From an uncultured Eubacteriales bacterium (GTDB lineage Bacteria > Bacillota > Clostridia > Christensenellales > UBA1242): a stretch of 64,000 bases of DNA. Under the pieces are notes generated by a model. That model was not told the DNA's origin and ran no database searches. It saw nothing but the letters and a program-made list of their open reading frames with translations. Each line of letters starts with the position of its first letter. Within the stretch, counting starts at the first letter, position 1. Positions 27,701 to 35,669 of the stretch are shown piece after piece. Made by a program: the position numbers and the translations under genes. Where the stretch lies: NCBI GenBank assembly GCA_948695535.1, contig CAPRTS010000003.1, positions 49,624 to 113,623 on the forward strand, read 5' to 3'.

Positions 27701-27871
27701 GGGAACTTGACCCAACAAGTTGGGTTGGCCTTTGGCCGCCCATTGGTCACAGTATTCCGCCATGTCGGAACTAGGGGTAATGGGGTAAATAGCAGCGGCC
27801 TCAGTTAATAAGTAGGCCATGCGTGCCGTTGCTTCGTTGCCAGAAATAGTTACTAAGTTTTCTTTTTTCAT
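24734..27871 (-). CDS. nifJ: Pyruvate:ferredoxin (flavodoxin) oxidoreductase
   Basis: A single-chain PFOR of 1045 residues that oxidises pyruvate to acetyl-CoA and CO2 with reduction of ferredoxin, a central reaction in anaerobes. Domain order is normal: pyrimidine-binding AAIYPITPSSDMAE at the start, a ferredoxin domain with CIQCNRCAMVCP and CTGCGSCAQVCP, the proximal cluster CAGCGETP and TGCSS, and the TPP motif GGDGWAYDIGFGGLDH. It is about 120 residues shorter than most homologues, with both ends present. ATG 27871 starts MKKENLVTISGNEATAR, lacks a Shine-Dalgarno sequence, and lies 6 nt from a -10 box. Confidence 0.95.
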   Translation of the reverse strand: MKKENLVTISGNEATARMAYLLTEAAAIYPITPSSDMAEYCDQWAAKGQPNLLGQVPEVIEMQSEAGAAGTLHGLLLGGTLGTTFTSSQGLLLMIPNLYKMVGELLPAVVHVAARTVATHALSIFGDHSDIYACRSTGIAMLVSNSVQENADLALIAHLAAIEASYPFMHFFDGFRTSHEFNKIAVPDSTVAEKMLNYKALTHLRTRALNPEHPVAYGTTENSDTFFQHREAAATYVAELPKIVSKYFEKFAKLTGRNYHLFDYIGDPNAEHIIIAMGSACETIAETLPKLNGKFGLIKVRLYRPFSAEHLRQALPASVKTITVLDRTKENGAVGDPLYLDVKATVKVNKVIAGRYGLAGKEFTPDMVAAIYANATAPSPREQFTVGINDDVCHTSLTVIPRPDLHPQGGCRFYGLGSDGTVGANKNSCAIIGDNTDLYCQAYFAYDSKKSGGTTISHLRFGKQPIHSAYLVTHPTFVACHNQTFLTKFDMLAGIVDGGTFLLNTTYNADSIDAILPNNVKQTLRDKHINFYIINAYQIAKELGLGGRINTIMQAAFFKLINLIDYQRSKELLKASIVKTYGKKGPAVVEMNNRAVDSAETALHAIDVNTLTVTATTTKPAKKTNIDLINSLEGDSLPVSAFTPDGQAPTATTQYEKRDIATSLPQWLPEHCIQCNRCAMVCPHATIRPVLTDQPTPDSFQTIKAIGVPNQPNAKYRVQISPHDCTGCGSCAQVCPARNKAIVMKPFDQVHEDENYAFSLTLPDTKVTPTNVKLAQFNRPLFEFSGACAGCGETPYIKLLTQLYGDKLIIANATGCSSIYGGSSPTCPYAKNDQGHGPAWANSLFEDNAEFGFGLRKALNLQGKTDQIVWVIGGDGWAYDIGFGGLDHVLSSHEDINILVLDTEVYSNTGGQASKATPKGAIAKFAARGKTTDKKDLGGMMMQYPHVYVAQVAMGANMEHTLRVFKEATAYHGPSLVIAMATCINQGIDMSNGMGIMAEAVKCGYTKLYHRNPDADNGELVIDSPEPTGDIDAFKAKQTRFRKRS

Positions 27872-27877
27872 ATAGCC

Positions 27878-27906
27878 ACTATACCACATTTTTATTGTGG
27901 GCGCAA
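27878..27906 (-). promoter_or_regulatory. nifJ promoter with palindromic spacer
   Basis: On the minus strand TTGCGC (27906-27901), 17 nt, TATAGT (27883-27878), then 6 nt to the ATG. The 17-nt spacer is itself an inverted repeat: CCACA at one end and TGTGG at the other. This suggests an operator between the two promoter boxes. Confidence 0.55.
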
Positions 27907-27926
27907 AAGGTATTGCCCGTCATTAG

Positions 27927-27955
27927 ATGACAAATTTATTAAATTTGCATATATG
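27927..27955 (+). promoter_or_regulatory. ddl promoter
   Basis: ATGACA (27927-27932), 17 nt, TATATG (27950-27955), and ATG 27961 only 5 nt later. There is no ribosome-binding sequence. It is divergent from nifJ. Confidence 0.45.
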
Positions 27956-27960
27956 AAGTT

Positions 27961-29001
27961 ATGCAAAATATCGCAGTTGTTTTTGGCGGCCAAAGTACAG
28001 AACACGACGTTTCAATTTTAACGGGCTTACATTTGGCACAGCACGTTACGGATGACTATCACGTTATATTGGTTTATTTAACTAAAAATAATCGTTTTGT
28101 ATACGGTAGCCGTAAAATTGATGATTACATTTCGGGCAAGGCTGGTCGTGCTAGGCTTTTTAAGCGGTGGGATAAAATCGCGTGTGTGGTAAATTGCTGT
28201 CACGGTGGTGCGGGGGAAGATGGTACTTTGGCGGCGGTTTTGAAATTCTATAATTTACCAGTCACCAGTTGTGACCCACTTGCGGCATGGCAGCAACAAA
28301 GTAAAATTGCTACACGTGAAAAGTTGACAGCGGCGGGCTTTAAGCAACCACGCTTCCAAGTGTTTACTGATTTGGCGTTGTCGTCATTAAAACTACCACT
28401 ACCAGTAGTGGTTAAACCCGATTTGCAAGGTAGTTCTATTGGGGTTGCGGTAGCACATAATCAAGACGAATTACGCACAGCGATAAAAACTGCGTTGGCG
28501 TTAGGCTCACGCGTAATTGTGGAAGAATTAATTACGGAAATGCAAGAAGTTAACATTGCCGTTATGCGCAGTAACGGTAAAATCATTACTTCGGGATTAG
28601 AGTTGGTGGGTAAACAACAGTTTTTTTCGTTTGCTGATAAATATTATAATACTGACAGCGGTTTTATTAAAAAAGGTACAGTAACGCCTGATACGGTGTA
28701 TTTGAATAAAATTGCTCCGCAGGTTGAAAAGTTGGCGGTAGCAGCTTACCAGTTATTTGCCTCGCGCGGGGTGGTGCGAACCGATTTTATGGTTAGTGGT
28801 GAACAAATCATTTTGAACGAAAACAATACCGTGCCGGGCTTTATGGCCTACCACCTTTGGTTGAAAAAAGGCATACCTTACGGGGTGGTTATTGATGATA
28901 TGATCAAAGACGCTATTAACCAACACCAAAAACAACATTTTATTACTGAATATCAAAGCGAAATATTACGTAAAAATCGACAATTAGTTCTTGAAATTTA
29001 A
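27961..29001 (+). CDS. ddl: D-alanine--D-alanine ligase family protein
   Basis: A 346-residue ATP-grasp ligase that makes the D-Ala-D-Ala dipeptide of peptidoglycan. It opens NIAVVFGGQSTEHDVSILTG. It contains NCCHGGAGEDGTLAAVL, KPDLQGSSIGVAVA for ATP binding, and the C-terminal metal and substrate residues in ILNENNTVPGFMAYHLW. That last motif departs slightly from the usual EINT-PG. The family also includes D-Ala-D-Lac enzymes, which I cannot exclude. It begins a cell-wall group with murG. Confidence 0.88.
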   Translation: MQNIAVVFGGQSTEHDVSILTGLHLAQHVTDDYHVILVYLTKNNRFVYGSRKIDDYISGKAGRARLFKRWDKIACVVNCCHGGAGEDGTLAAVLKFYNLPVTSCDPLAAWQQQSKIATREKLTAAGFKQPRFQVFTDLALSSLKLPLPVVVKPDLQGSSIGVAVAHNQDELRTAIKTALALGSRVIVEELITEMQEVNIAVMRSNGKIITSGLELVGKQQFFSFADKYYNTDSGFIKKGTVTPDTVYLNKIAPQVEKLAVAAYQLFASRGVVRTDFMVSGEQIILNENNTVPGFMAYHLWLKKGIPYGVVIDDMIKDAINQHQKQHFITEYQSEILRKNRQLVLEI

Positions 29002-29019
29002 TGACAATTATGGTACAAT
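28991..29019 (+). promoter_or_regulatory. Promoter of the GH95-like gene
   Basis: TTGAAA (28991-28996), 17 nt, TACAAT (29014-29019). The ATG at 29032 is 12 nt beyond the -10 box, giving a leader of about 5 nt and no ribosome site. Confidence 0.5.
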
Positions 29020-29031
29020 TTTACTTGTATT

Positions 29032-31419
29032 ATGGATAAATACGATAGTTCAATTTTATTAAGCAAAGCACCCGCCGTATTTATGGCGAATGCGTTTTTA
29101 GACGGCAGTATCTTGGGTAATGGTAAAGTCGGTTTAGCGATCCTTGGCGCAATTTCTAACGAACAAATTTTGGTTAATCATGCCGGGCTACAACATCATG
29201 GTAAAAATGGTGTTTTGCAAGATATTAGTGACGATTTTTCAGTGTTGCGTAAGAAATTTGCGGACGGTAAAATTATAGAAGCCGAGCAAATTTTAGCCAA
29301 AGCTTTTGTCAAAAAGAATTGTCGTTTAGCCCCGGGACAACCGCAACCAATGGTTAAGATTAAATTAGATTTTTTTAACACCGGTGTAATTACTAACTAT
29401 GAGCGTTTAACCGATATGAAAAACGGCGAGTTAGCGGTTGGCTTCCTGGCTGATGGTAAAGAGCAAACCTTGCGTCGTTTATCTTTGTCCAAGGCAACTG
29501 ACATCATGGCGTACAATGTTACCAAAAACAATGGCAAAATTCGCGTGACCATCCAGTTACAGCCTTGTGATCCAGACAACAAATTTAATGTGGTTAAGTA
29601 CGAAAATGGTTATTTCTATTTTAGTTCTCGTGCAGAAAATGGGCGCGATTATGGTTTAGTTATGCGTTTAATGGTGACGGGCGGTAATATTGCCGTAGCC
29701 AATAACGTGGTGACAATTAAAGACGCTACCGATTTAACAATATTAGCAAAACCATTTATTAACGCTGATGCGAGTGTTGAATTTGGCAAAATTAAAATGG
29801 AATTGTCCTTAATAAAGGATAGTTACAACAAACTGGCTACTAAAAATGCGGTACAATACAAAAAAGCATTTGAAGATTGCAGTTTGGCTTTGAATACAAC
29901 CAAAACCGACGCCGACATTAAAGAGTTTATTGAACGTACTAATAATAATGAATTGACGGCGGATTTATTAGAACGCTTGTGGAATTTTGCCAAGTATTTA
30001 TGTATTTGTTTAGATGGGGCGTTGTTATCTCCTGCGGGACTGTGGTGTGCGGATAACGATTGCGACCATGGGGTTGCTTCTTGGGATGGTGTGGCACAGT
30101 TGTTGTATTCTGGCATTCAAAAGACCGTCAATCCGTCCGCCATAGTGTCATTCTTAGACTACTTAATGGCTTACGAATCCGACTTGAAAAAAAATGCTGC
30201 TCGGGTTTATGGTATGCGTGGTTATTTTGTGCCACGAATTACGGCCTTGGATTCGGCAAGTTTTGGGGCAGTCGACGCCGCAACTTTGCACTTTGTGGCT
30301 TCATCAGCCTTAGCCGCCGATTTGTTTTACGAATATTATTTAACCACGGGTGACGAAAAAACTCTACGTAGCAAAATTTTCCCGTTCATGCGTAATGTTT
30401 TTGAATTTTATTCCGATTTCTTAAAGTTAGACGCTTCGGGAAAGTACGTTACGATCCCCAGTTACAGCCCAAATGCAACTCCGGGTAACTTGGTGGCAGG
30501 GCGTCCATTGGTGAACTTTGCAATGTCGTCATCTTCAACTATTGATTTCTTAGCCTTGCGCAGTTTGTTGGAAAATTTAATTAGTGCGGCTACCTTGTTG
30601 AAAACCGCCAAAGATGATCTTGCCGTTTGGCAAGATATGTTGGTGAAATTACCGGACTTAACCGTCAACGGGCAAGGGTGCTTAAAAGAATATACGAATT
30701 CTGTTTTTGTTGATAAAGTAGAAAACGCGGGAGTTATGCATGGCTATGGTTTGTACCCATTAAAGCATTTCTTGAATAAAGATCCGCAAATTTTGTATCG
30801 TCCTAATGTTGTGCAAGGTGCAAACCCCGAAGTGGAAATTGCGGCCAGCGTGGCGGCGGCAAATGCGATTAAAACTCGCGTGGATATGGCATCGTCTTAT
30901 CAACCAACCGCTAATTTGATTATGGCGGCTTGCCAATTAACTCACGCTGACGATGTTAATGCCGTCTACAATCTGTTAATTAGAATAATCAGCAGTTCAG
31001 CAACGCCGTCAGGTTTATTTTTATCGAACGATTGGCGTGGTTCGGGTATGACTACCAATGATAAGCCTAATTTAGATGTAGCTGTTTCGTTGGGTTTGGG
31101 TACCGCGATTACCGAATGCGTTGTGCAAAGTACGGCCTCGGTTTTGAAAATTTTGCCAGTATTGTTGGAGCCGTTAATGGTCGGTAATGTTAAGAATTTA
31201 GCAACTGATTTTGCTGCTAAAATTTCAATGAACTGGGACGCCGTTAAAGGGAAATTAAATTTGAAAATTATGCCGACCAAAAACGCGACCATTAAAATTA
31301 TTTTTAACGATACTTTCCGTAAATTACGCAGTAAAGATTGGCAGTGGAATAAACAAATCAATGGTATAGAGACTGTAAATTTGGTGGCGGGTAAAACTGT
31401 ATCAATAGATCTTGGCTAA
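29032..31419 (+). CDS. Glycoside hydrolase, GH95-like, cytoplasmic
   Basis: A 795-residue protein resembling GH95 (alpha-L-fucosidase/galactosidase) enzymes. The N-terminal domain has DGSILGNGKVGLAILGA and NEQILVNHAGLQ, which fit the GH95 opening. The (alpha/alpha)6 region includes LSPAGLWCADND, ASWDGVAQLLYSG and VYGMRGYFVPR. Several usual motifs are altered; for example SPNATPGN stands where SPENS is common. There is no signal peptide, so it acts inside the cell on imported or recycled sugars, if active. It lies between ddl and murG, an unusual place that may hint at cell-wall glycan turnover. Confidence 0.65.
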   Translation: MDKYDSSILLSKAPAVFMANAFLDGSILGNGKVGLAILGAISNEQILVNHAGLQHHGKNGVLQDISDDFSVLRKKFADGKIIEAEQILAKAFVKKNCRLAPGQPQPMVKIKLDFFNTGVITNYERLTDMKNGELAVGFLADGKEQTLRRLSLSKATDIMAYNVTKNNGKIRVTIQLQPCDPDNKFNVVKYENGYFYFSSRAENGRDYGLVMRLMVTGGNIAVANNVVTIKDATDLTILAKPFINADASVEFGKIKMELSLIKDSYNKLATKNAVQYKKAFEDCSLALNTTKTDADIKEFIERTNNNELTADLLERLWNFAKYLCICLDGALLSPAGLWCADNDCDHGVASWDGVAQLLYSGIQKTVNPSAIVSFLDYLMAYESDLKKNAARVYGMRGYFVPRITALDSASFGAVDAATLHFVASSALAADLFYEYYLTTGDEKTLRSKIFPFMRNVFEFYSDFLKLDASGKYVTIPSYSPNATPGNLVAGRPLVNFAMSSSSTIDFLALRSLLENLISAATLLKTAKDDLAVWQDMLVKLPDLTVNGQGCLKEYTNSVFVDKVENAGVMHGYGLYPLKHFLNKDPQILYRPNVVQGANPEVEIAASVAAANAIKTRVDMASSYQPTANLIMAACQLTHADDVNAVYNLLIRIISSSATPSGLFLSNDWRGSGMTTNDKPNLDVAVSLGLGTAITECVVQSTASVLKILPVLLEPLMVGNVKNLATDFAAKISMNWDAVKGKLNLKIMPTKNATIKIIFNDTFRKLRSKDWQWNKQINGIETVNLVAGKTVSIDLG

Positions 31420-31437
31420 AACGCATATAAATAAGTT

Positions 31438-32472
31438 ATGCCGACTATTGTTTTAACGGGTGGTGGCACAGCTGGACACGTTTTACCGCACATTGCTTTG
31501 TTACCTTTTTTGCGTGAAAAATTTGACCACGTCATTTATGTCGGGGGTGATGGAGTAGAACGTGACTTGGCCAAGACAAATGGTATACCTTTTTACCGAG
31601 TGACGACCGTTAAATTAAGACGCAAGTTGACCTTAAAAAATTTGTTAATTCCTTTCCGTTTACTGAAAGGAATTCGTGAGGCTAAACAAATTTTGCGCAA
31701 AGTAAAACCCGATATTGTTTTTTCAAAAGGCGGTTTTGTGGCTTTGCCGGTAGTTTACGCTGCTGCCAGTTTGGGTATTAAAGTCATTGCTCATGAGAGT
31801 GATATGTCGTTAGGCTTGGCTAATCGTTTGACCGCTAAAAAATGTACAGTAGTGGCAACAACTTTTCCCCTTAAAGACCAACGTTACCATAACTTGGTGC
31901 AAACTGGGGCAATAATTCGTCCCAGTATCTATCATGGCGATGCCCGCCGAATTGCTTTGCCGAGTAACGGACTGCCAAATTTATTAGTTATGGGTGGCAG
32001 TCTGGGGGCGGCAGCCATTAATAATGCCGTGTCAAAAGCTCTACCTAAATTATGCCGCTGTTACAATGTCTTACACCTGACGGGGCGAGGTAAAGCCCTT
32101 AACCAACCAGCTTTGGCTAACTACCAACAAGTTGAATACTTAGTTGACCCTGCTGATGCATTGGCTTGGGCAGACATTGTGGTAGCCCGCAGTGGGTCAG
32201 GAACAGTGTCCGAGTTGTTGGCATTACGTAAACCAGCAGTTTATATTCCTTTACCCAAAACGGAGAGTCGTGGCGACCAAATTGAAAATGCTGAGTATTT
32301 ACAGAGTTTAGGCGTGGGTGTGCTTTTACCACAAACGGAATTAACTACCGAACGATTATTGGGCACCATTGACCAAGTCTATGCACAAAGTAGTTTAATA
32401 AAAGCAAATTGTGCCAAACAGACTTGGATTGACGGTACCGCCAAAATACTTAGTTATTTACAACGTAATTAG
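31438..32472 (+). CDS. murG: MurG, lipid I N-acetylglucosaminyltransferase
   Basis: A 344-residue GT28 enzyme that adds GlcNAc to lipid I to make lipid II on the inner face of the membrane. Landmarks are TGGGTAGHVLPHIAL (glycine loop 1), FSKGGFVALPVVYAA, AHESDMSLGLANRL, MGGSLGAAAIN (glycine loop 2) and VARSGSGTVSELLAL with the UDP-GlcNAc site, then PLPKTESRGDQIENA. Length is normal. TATAAA ends 6 nt before the ATG and no ribosome site is present. Its end overlaps ssb by 23 nt. Confidence 0.95.
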   Translation: MPTIVLTGGGTAGHVLPHIALLPFLREKFDHVIYVGGDGVERDLAKTNGIPFYRVTTVKLRRKLTLKNLLIPFRLLKGIREAKQILRKVKPDIVFSKGGFVALPVVYAAASLGIKVIAHESDMSLGLANRLTAKKCTVVATTFPLKDQRYHNLVQTGAIIRPSIYHGDARRIALPSNGLPNLLVMGGSLGAAAINNAVSKALPKLCRCYNVLHLTGRGKALNQPALANYQQVEYLVDPADALAWADIVVARSGSGTVSELLALRKPAVYIPLPKTESRGDQIENAEYLQSLGVGVLLPQTELTTERLLGTIDQVYAQSSLIKANCAKQTWIDGTAKILSYLQRN

Positions 32473-33082
32473 TATCTTCGTTTAAGCGTTCGCTTATAAT
32501 TTGGCTGATCGAAATTTCGTAGGCGGTGCGCGTTTCAGTTAAACCGGAATCTAATCGTTTTTGGTATTCACGACTTTGTATGCGACCAATAATTTCGACT
32601 TGCTCGCCAATGTTTAAATTTTTAGCAAAACGGGCGTTACGACCCCAAGCAATGGCGGGTAAATAGTCGCTTTTGTTGTTGCTGCGGTTGCAAGCAATCA
32701 ATAAGTCAGCAATCTCGCGATTAAACGGGGTAGTACGATAAATTGGCATTTTGCAAACGTAACCCGTTAATTCAATTTGGTTAGGGTTGGTTTCGTCAAT
32801 TTCTTCGCTGATTTCATTGACAAAGACCGACAACATTAACCGACTGCGTCCGTTGTCAAGTTTGTTGTAACTGCGGAATTCGCCCAGTACCGCGATGTTA
32901 CAGCCTAAGGTAATATTGTGCTTAGCAATTAAGTCTTTATGAATCGTCAAGGGGATTGTGTCTACGATGTTAGACAATCGCCTTACCGATAATTGCAAAT
33001 TGCAATATTCGCTCCCATAAAATTCGTCTCCGTTGGTGGGTTCGTTTACCACCAGTCCATATAGATACACTCTGTTTTCCAT
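32450..33082 (-). CDS. ssb: Single-stranded DNA-binding protein family, two OB folds
   Basis: A 210-residue protein with two OB-fold halves. The first is NRVYLYGLVVNEPT to LMLSVFVNEI. The second is IELTGYVCKMPIYRTTPF to AYEISISQI, with the SSB-like LPAIAWGRNARFAKNLNIGEQVEIIGRIQSR (about residues 135-165). It lacks the acidic C-terminal tip (DDDIPF) of replicative SSB, ending in NEDTNYVVNN. It may be a secondary SSB. GGAG precedes the ATG. It is divergent from the comM-like gene. Confidence 0.85.
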   Translation of the reverse strand: MENRVYLYGLVVNEPTNGDEFYGSEYCNLQLSVRRLSNIVDTIPLTIHKDLIAKHNITLGCNIAVLGEFRSYNKLDNGRSRLMLSVFVNEISEEIDETNPNQIELTGYVCKMPIYRTTPFNREIADLLIACNRSNNKSDYLPAIAWGRNARFAKNLNIGEQVEIIGRIQSREYQKRLDSGLTETRTAYEISISQIISERLNEDTNYVVNN

Positions 33083-33259
33083 TTTTTTGTTTTTCTCCTT
33101 TTATTTTTTGGGTGTATTTTCTCATCTTAGGTGATAATCTCGCCAAGTGCAACGACGAATAATGCCGAAATTGCACATACTTTGTCGAAATTTATCTTAA
33201 TTTAACATAACAATTTTAATTTAATTTACTTTACTGCCACTTTGTTGTAATTTTTAACT

Positions 33260-34804
33260 ATGATTGCGGTAAAAAGTTTTGGTATCAGCGGTGTTGATGG
33301 CTATGTGGTAGATGTTGAAGTTGATATCGCTAAGGGGTTACCTGGTTATACATTAGTGGGGTTGCCTGACAACGCAATCAAGGAAGGTAAGGAACGCGTT
33401 AAAAGTGCAATTTTGAATATTGGTCAAAAATTTCCTCTCGGTAATGTTGTGATAAACTTAGCTCCCGCCAGTACCAAAAAAGAAGGTGCCAACTACGATT
33501 TACCAATAGCAATTGGTATTTTGGCGAATACTTTATGTTTTACGAAGAAACTGAGTGAGTGGGCCTTTGTTGGGGAATTATCATTAAACGGTGAAATACG
33601 GCGTGTAGATGGTGTATTACCTTTCTTGCTGACAGCTGTGAAAGAAAATATCAAAAATGTGATTGTTCCTGACGATAATTACGATGAGGCGTGTTTTGTG
33701 GACGGAGTGAATGTTTTTACTGCTAAAAATTTGGCTACGGTGCTTGATTGTTTTATTAGCGAAAACAGCCCGGAAATAATTTTGCGGCGGGTTGTCCCAG
33801 TAGATTTCAATACCATTCTGCAAGACGCCAAGTATACGTGTGACATGAAGTATGTGCGTGGCCAATTCGTGGCCAAGCGAGCATTAGAAATTGCGGCTGC
33901 GGGCGGGCACAATATTTTGTTAATTGGCCCGCCGGGTAGTGGAAAAACTATGTTAGCCAAATGCTTTCAAACGATTTTACCGCAACTAACATTTGCAGAA
34001 AGCTTAGAAACTACTAAAATTCATAGTTGTGCGGGTATGCTGGACGCACAACATGGTATTGTTTTAACCCGACCATTCCGCAGTCCTCACCATACAGCGT
34101 CCGCAGTGGCTTTGGCCGGTGGTGGAAAATACGCCCGCCCAGGAGAAATCTCATTGGCACATAATGGGGTGTTGTTTCTTGACGAGATGCCCGAATATAA
34201 TCGTAGTTGCTTGGAACTGTTGCGGCAACCATTAGAAGATAATTGTATTACTATTTCTCGGGCAGCGGTAACTGTTGACTATCCCGCATCCTTTGTTTTG
34301 GTGGCCAGCATGAATCCGTGTCCGTGCGGTTATTATGGCAGTCGGCTTAACCAATGCCATTGTACCCAATCTAGCATACAAAAATATCTAGGCAAAATTT
34401 CCGGGCCTTTGTTGGATCGTATTGATTTACATATTGAGGTTGATCAAGTTACTTATGACGATTTGACAAATACGCAATTAGCTGAAGATAGTGCCACAAT
34501 TCGGCAACGTGTAATGCAAGCTCGTTTGCTACAAAATGAACGTTTTCAAAGTTGCAAGATTCACTGTAACGCGAAAATGGACGCTCAAATGGTAAAAGAA
34601 TATTGTCAACTTGATGCCGAAGGCGAAAAGATTTTAAAAACCGCCTTTACAAATTTGCATTTATCGGCTCGGGCTTACACCCGCATTCTAAAAGTGGCAC
34701 GAACTATTGCTGACTTGGCGGGGGCGGTCAATATTTCGGCCGCCAACATCAGCGAGGCGGTATCTTATCGCAGTTTAGATCGCTTTAATCGGGGACAATT
34801 ATGA
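33260..34804 (+). CDS. comM: YifB/ComM-family Mg-chelatase-like AAA+ ATPase
   Basis: A 514-residue ATPase related to ComM, a helicase that aids branch migration in natural transformation. The N-terminal Lon-like S5 domain (GLPGYTLVGLPDNAIKEGKERV) precedes Walker A GPPGSGKTMLAK (about residue 222), the Mg-chelatase region HHTASAVALAGGG, Walker B LFLDEMPEYNR and the zinc-like CPCGYYG. Length is normal. It overlaps dprA by 4 nt, so the two are one unit. Confidence 0.93.
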   Translation: MIAVKSFGISGVDGYVVDVEVDIAKGLPGYTLVGLPDNAIKEGKERVKSAILNIGQKFPLGNVVINLAPASTKKEGANYDLPIAIGILANTLCFTKKLSEWAFVGELSLNGEIRRVDGVLPFLLTAVKENIKNVIVPDDNYDEACFVDGVNVFTAKNLATVLDCFISENSPEIILRRVVPVDFNTILQDAKYTCDMKYVRGQFVAKRALEIAAAGGHNILLIGPPGSGKTMLAKCFQTILPQLTFAESLETTKIHSCAGMLDAQHGIVLTRPFRSPHHTASAVALAGGGKYARPGEISLAHNGVLFLDEMPEYNRSCLELLRQPLEDNCITISRAAVTVDYPASFVLVASMNPCPCGYYGSRLNQCHCTQSSIQKYLGKISGPLLDRIDLHIEVDQVTYDDLTNTQLAEDSATIRQRVMQARLLQNERFQSCKIHCNAKMDAQMVKEYCQLDAEGEKILKTAFTNLHLSARAYTRILKVARTIADLAGAVNISAANISEAVSYRSLDRFNRGQL

Positions 34805-35652
34805 CCGCTGTGAAAATTATTAAACGCGGTGACAGCGAATACCCCCGTTCTTTGTTGGCTTTAAAGCATCCTCCCGCATTGTTATATGCCAAAGGAAATA
34901 TAGAACTTTTAACACGCCCCATGGTGTCGGTAGTTGGTACTCGTGATTGCACGCGGTACGGATTGATGGTGGCAAAAGAACTTGGTGAGCAATGTGCATC
35001 TGCCGGTATTTGTGTGGTATCTGGCTTAGCCGAGGGTATTGATGCCGCGGCTCACCGTGGTGCTATGGGCAATACTATTGCGGTTTTAGGTAACGGCTTA
35101 GATTGCTATTATCCAGTCATTAACAAGGAATTGCAAGACGAAATTGCTGAACATGGTTTATTATTAAGCGAGTATCCGTTAGGTTACCATGGCGATAAAA
35201 CAACGTTTCCGCAACGTAACCGCATTGTCGCGGCCTTAGGTCGGGTAGTGGTGGCGGTAGAGGCTGATAAGCATAGCGGGACTTTAATTACGGTACGGGC
35301 GGCACAAGCCTTGGCGAAACAAATTTTTGCGGTTCCAGGTAATATTAACTGCTATGCCAGTCAAGGTACTAATGATTTAATTGCCAAAGGTGTTGCCAAA
35401 ATGCTGACGGCACCGACCGACGTATTGGCGTGTTTTGGCTCGGCGGAGACGGTTAAGGACGAAACAAATACTCGGCAAGTGACCTTTGAGCAAAAGAACA
35501 TTCTGGATATTTTGAAAACTGACGAAGTACATATTGATGATATTATTGTCGCCAGTGGTCTGCCAGTACCGGAATTATCTACCCTCTTGACAAATATGGA
35601 AATGATTGGTTTAATAGAAAAACTACCTGGCAATTGTTACGTTGCTAAATAA
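34801..35652 (+). CDS. dprA: DprA/Smf DNA-processing protein
   Basis: A 283-residue Rossmann-fold protein that loads RecA on incoming ssDNA. It has the short N-terminal helical part, MVSVVGTRDCTRYG, SGLAEGIDAAAHRGA, AVLGNGLDCYYP, FPQRNRIVAALG and a C-terminal winged-helix-like tail. Length is at the short end of the family. The ATG overlaps the comM stop. topA follows, a common Firmicutes order. Confidence 0.95.
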   Translation: MTAVKIIKRGDSEYPRSLLALKHPPALLYAKGNIELLTRPMVSVVGTRDCTRYGLMVAKELGEQCASAGICVVSGLAEGIDAAAHRGAMGNTIAVLGNGLDCYYPVINKELQDEIAEHGLLLSEYPLGYHGDKTTFPQRNRIVAALGRVVVAVEADKHSGTLITVRAAQALAKQIFAVPGNINCYASQGTNDLIAKGVAKMLTAPTDVLACFGSAETVKDETNTRQVTFEQKNILDILKTDEVHIDDIIVASGLPVPELSTLLTNMEMIGLIEKLPGNCYVAK

Positions 35653-35669
35653 AGTGCAAAAGGAGCAGC

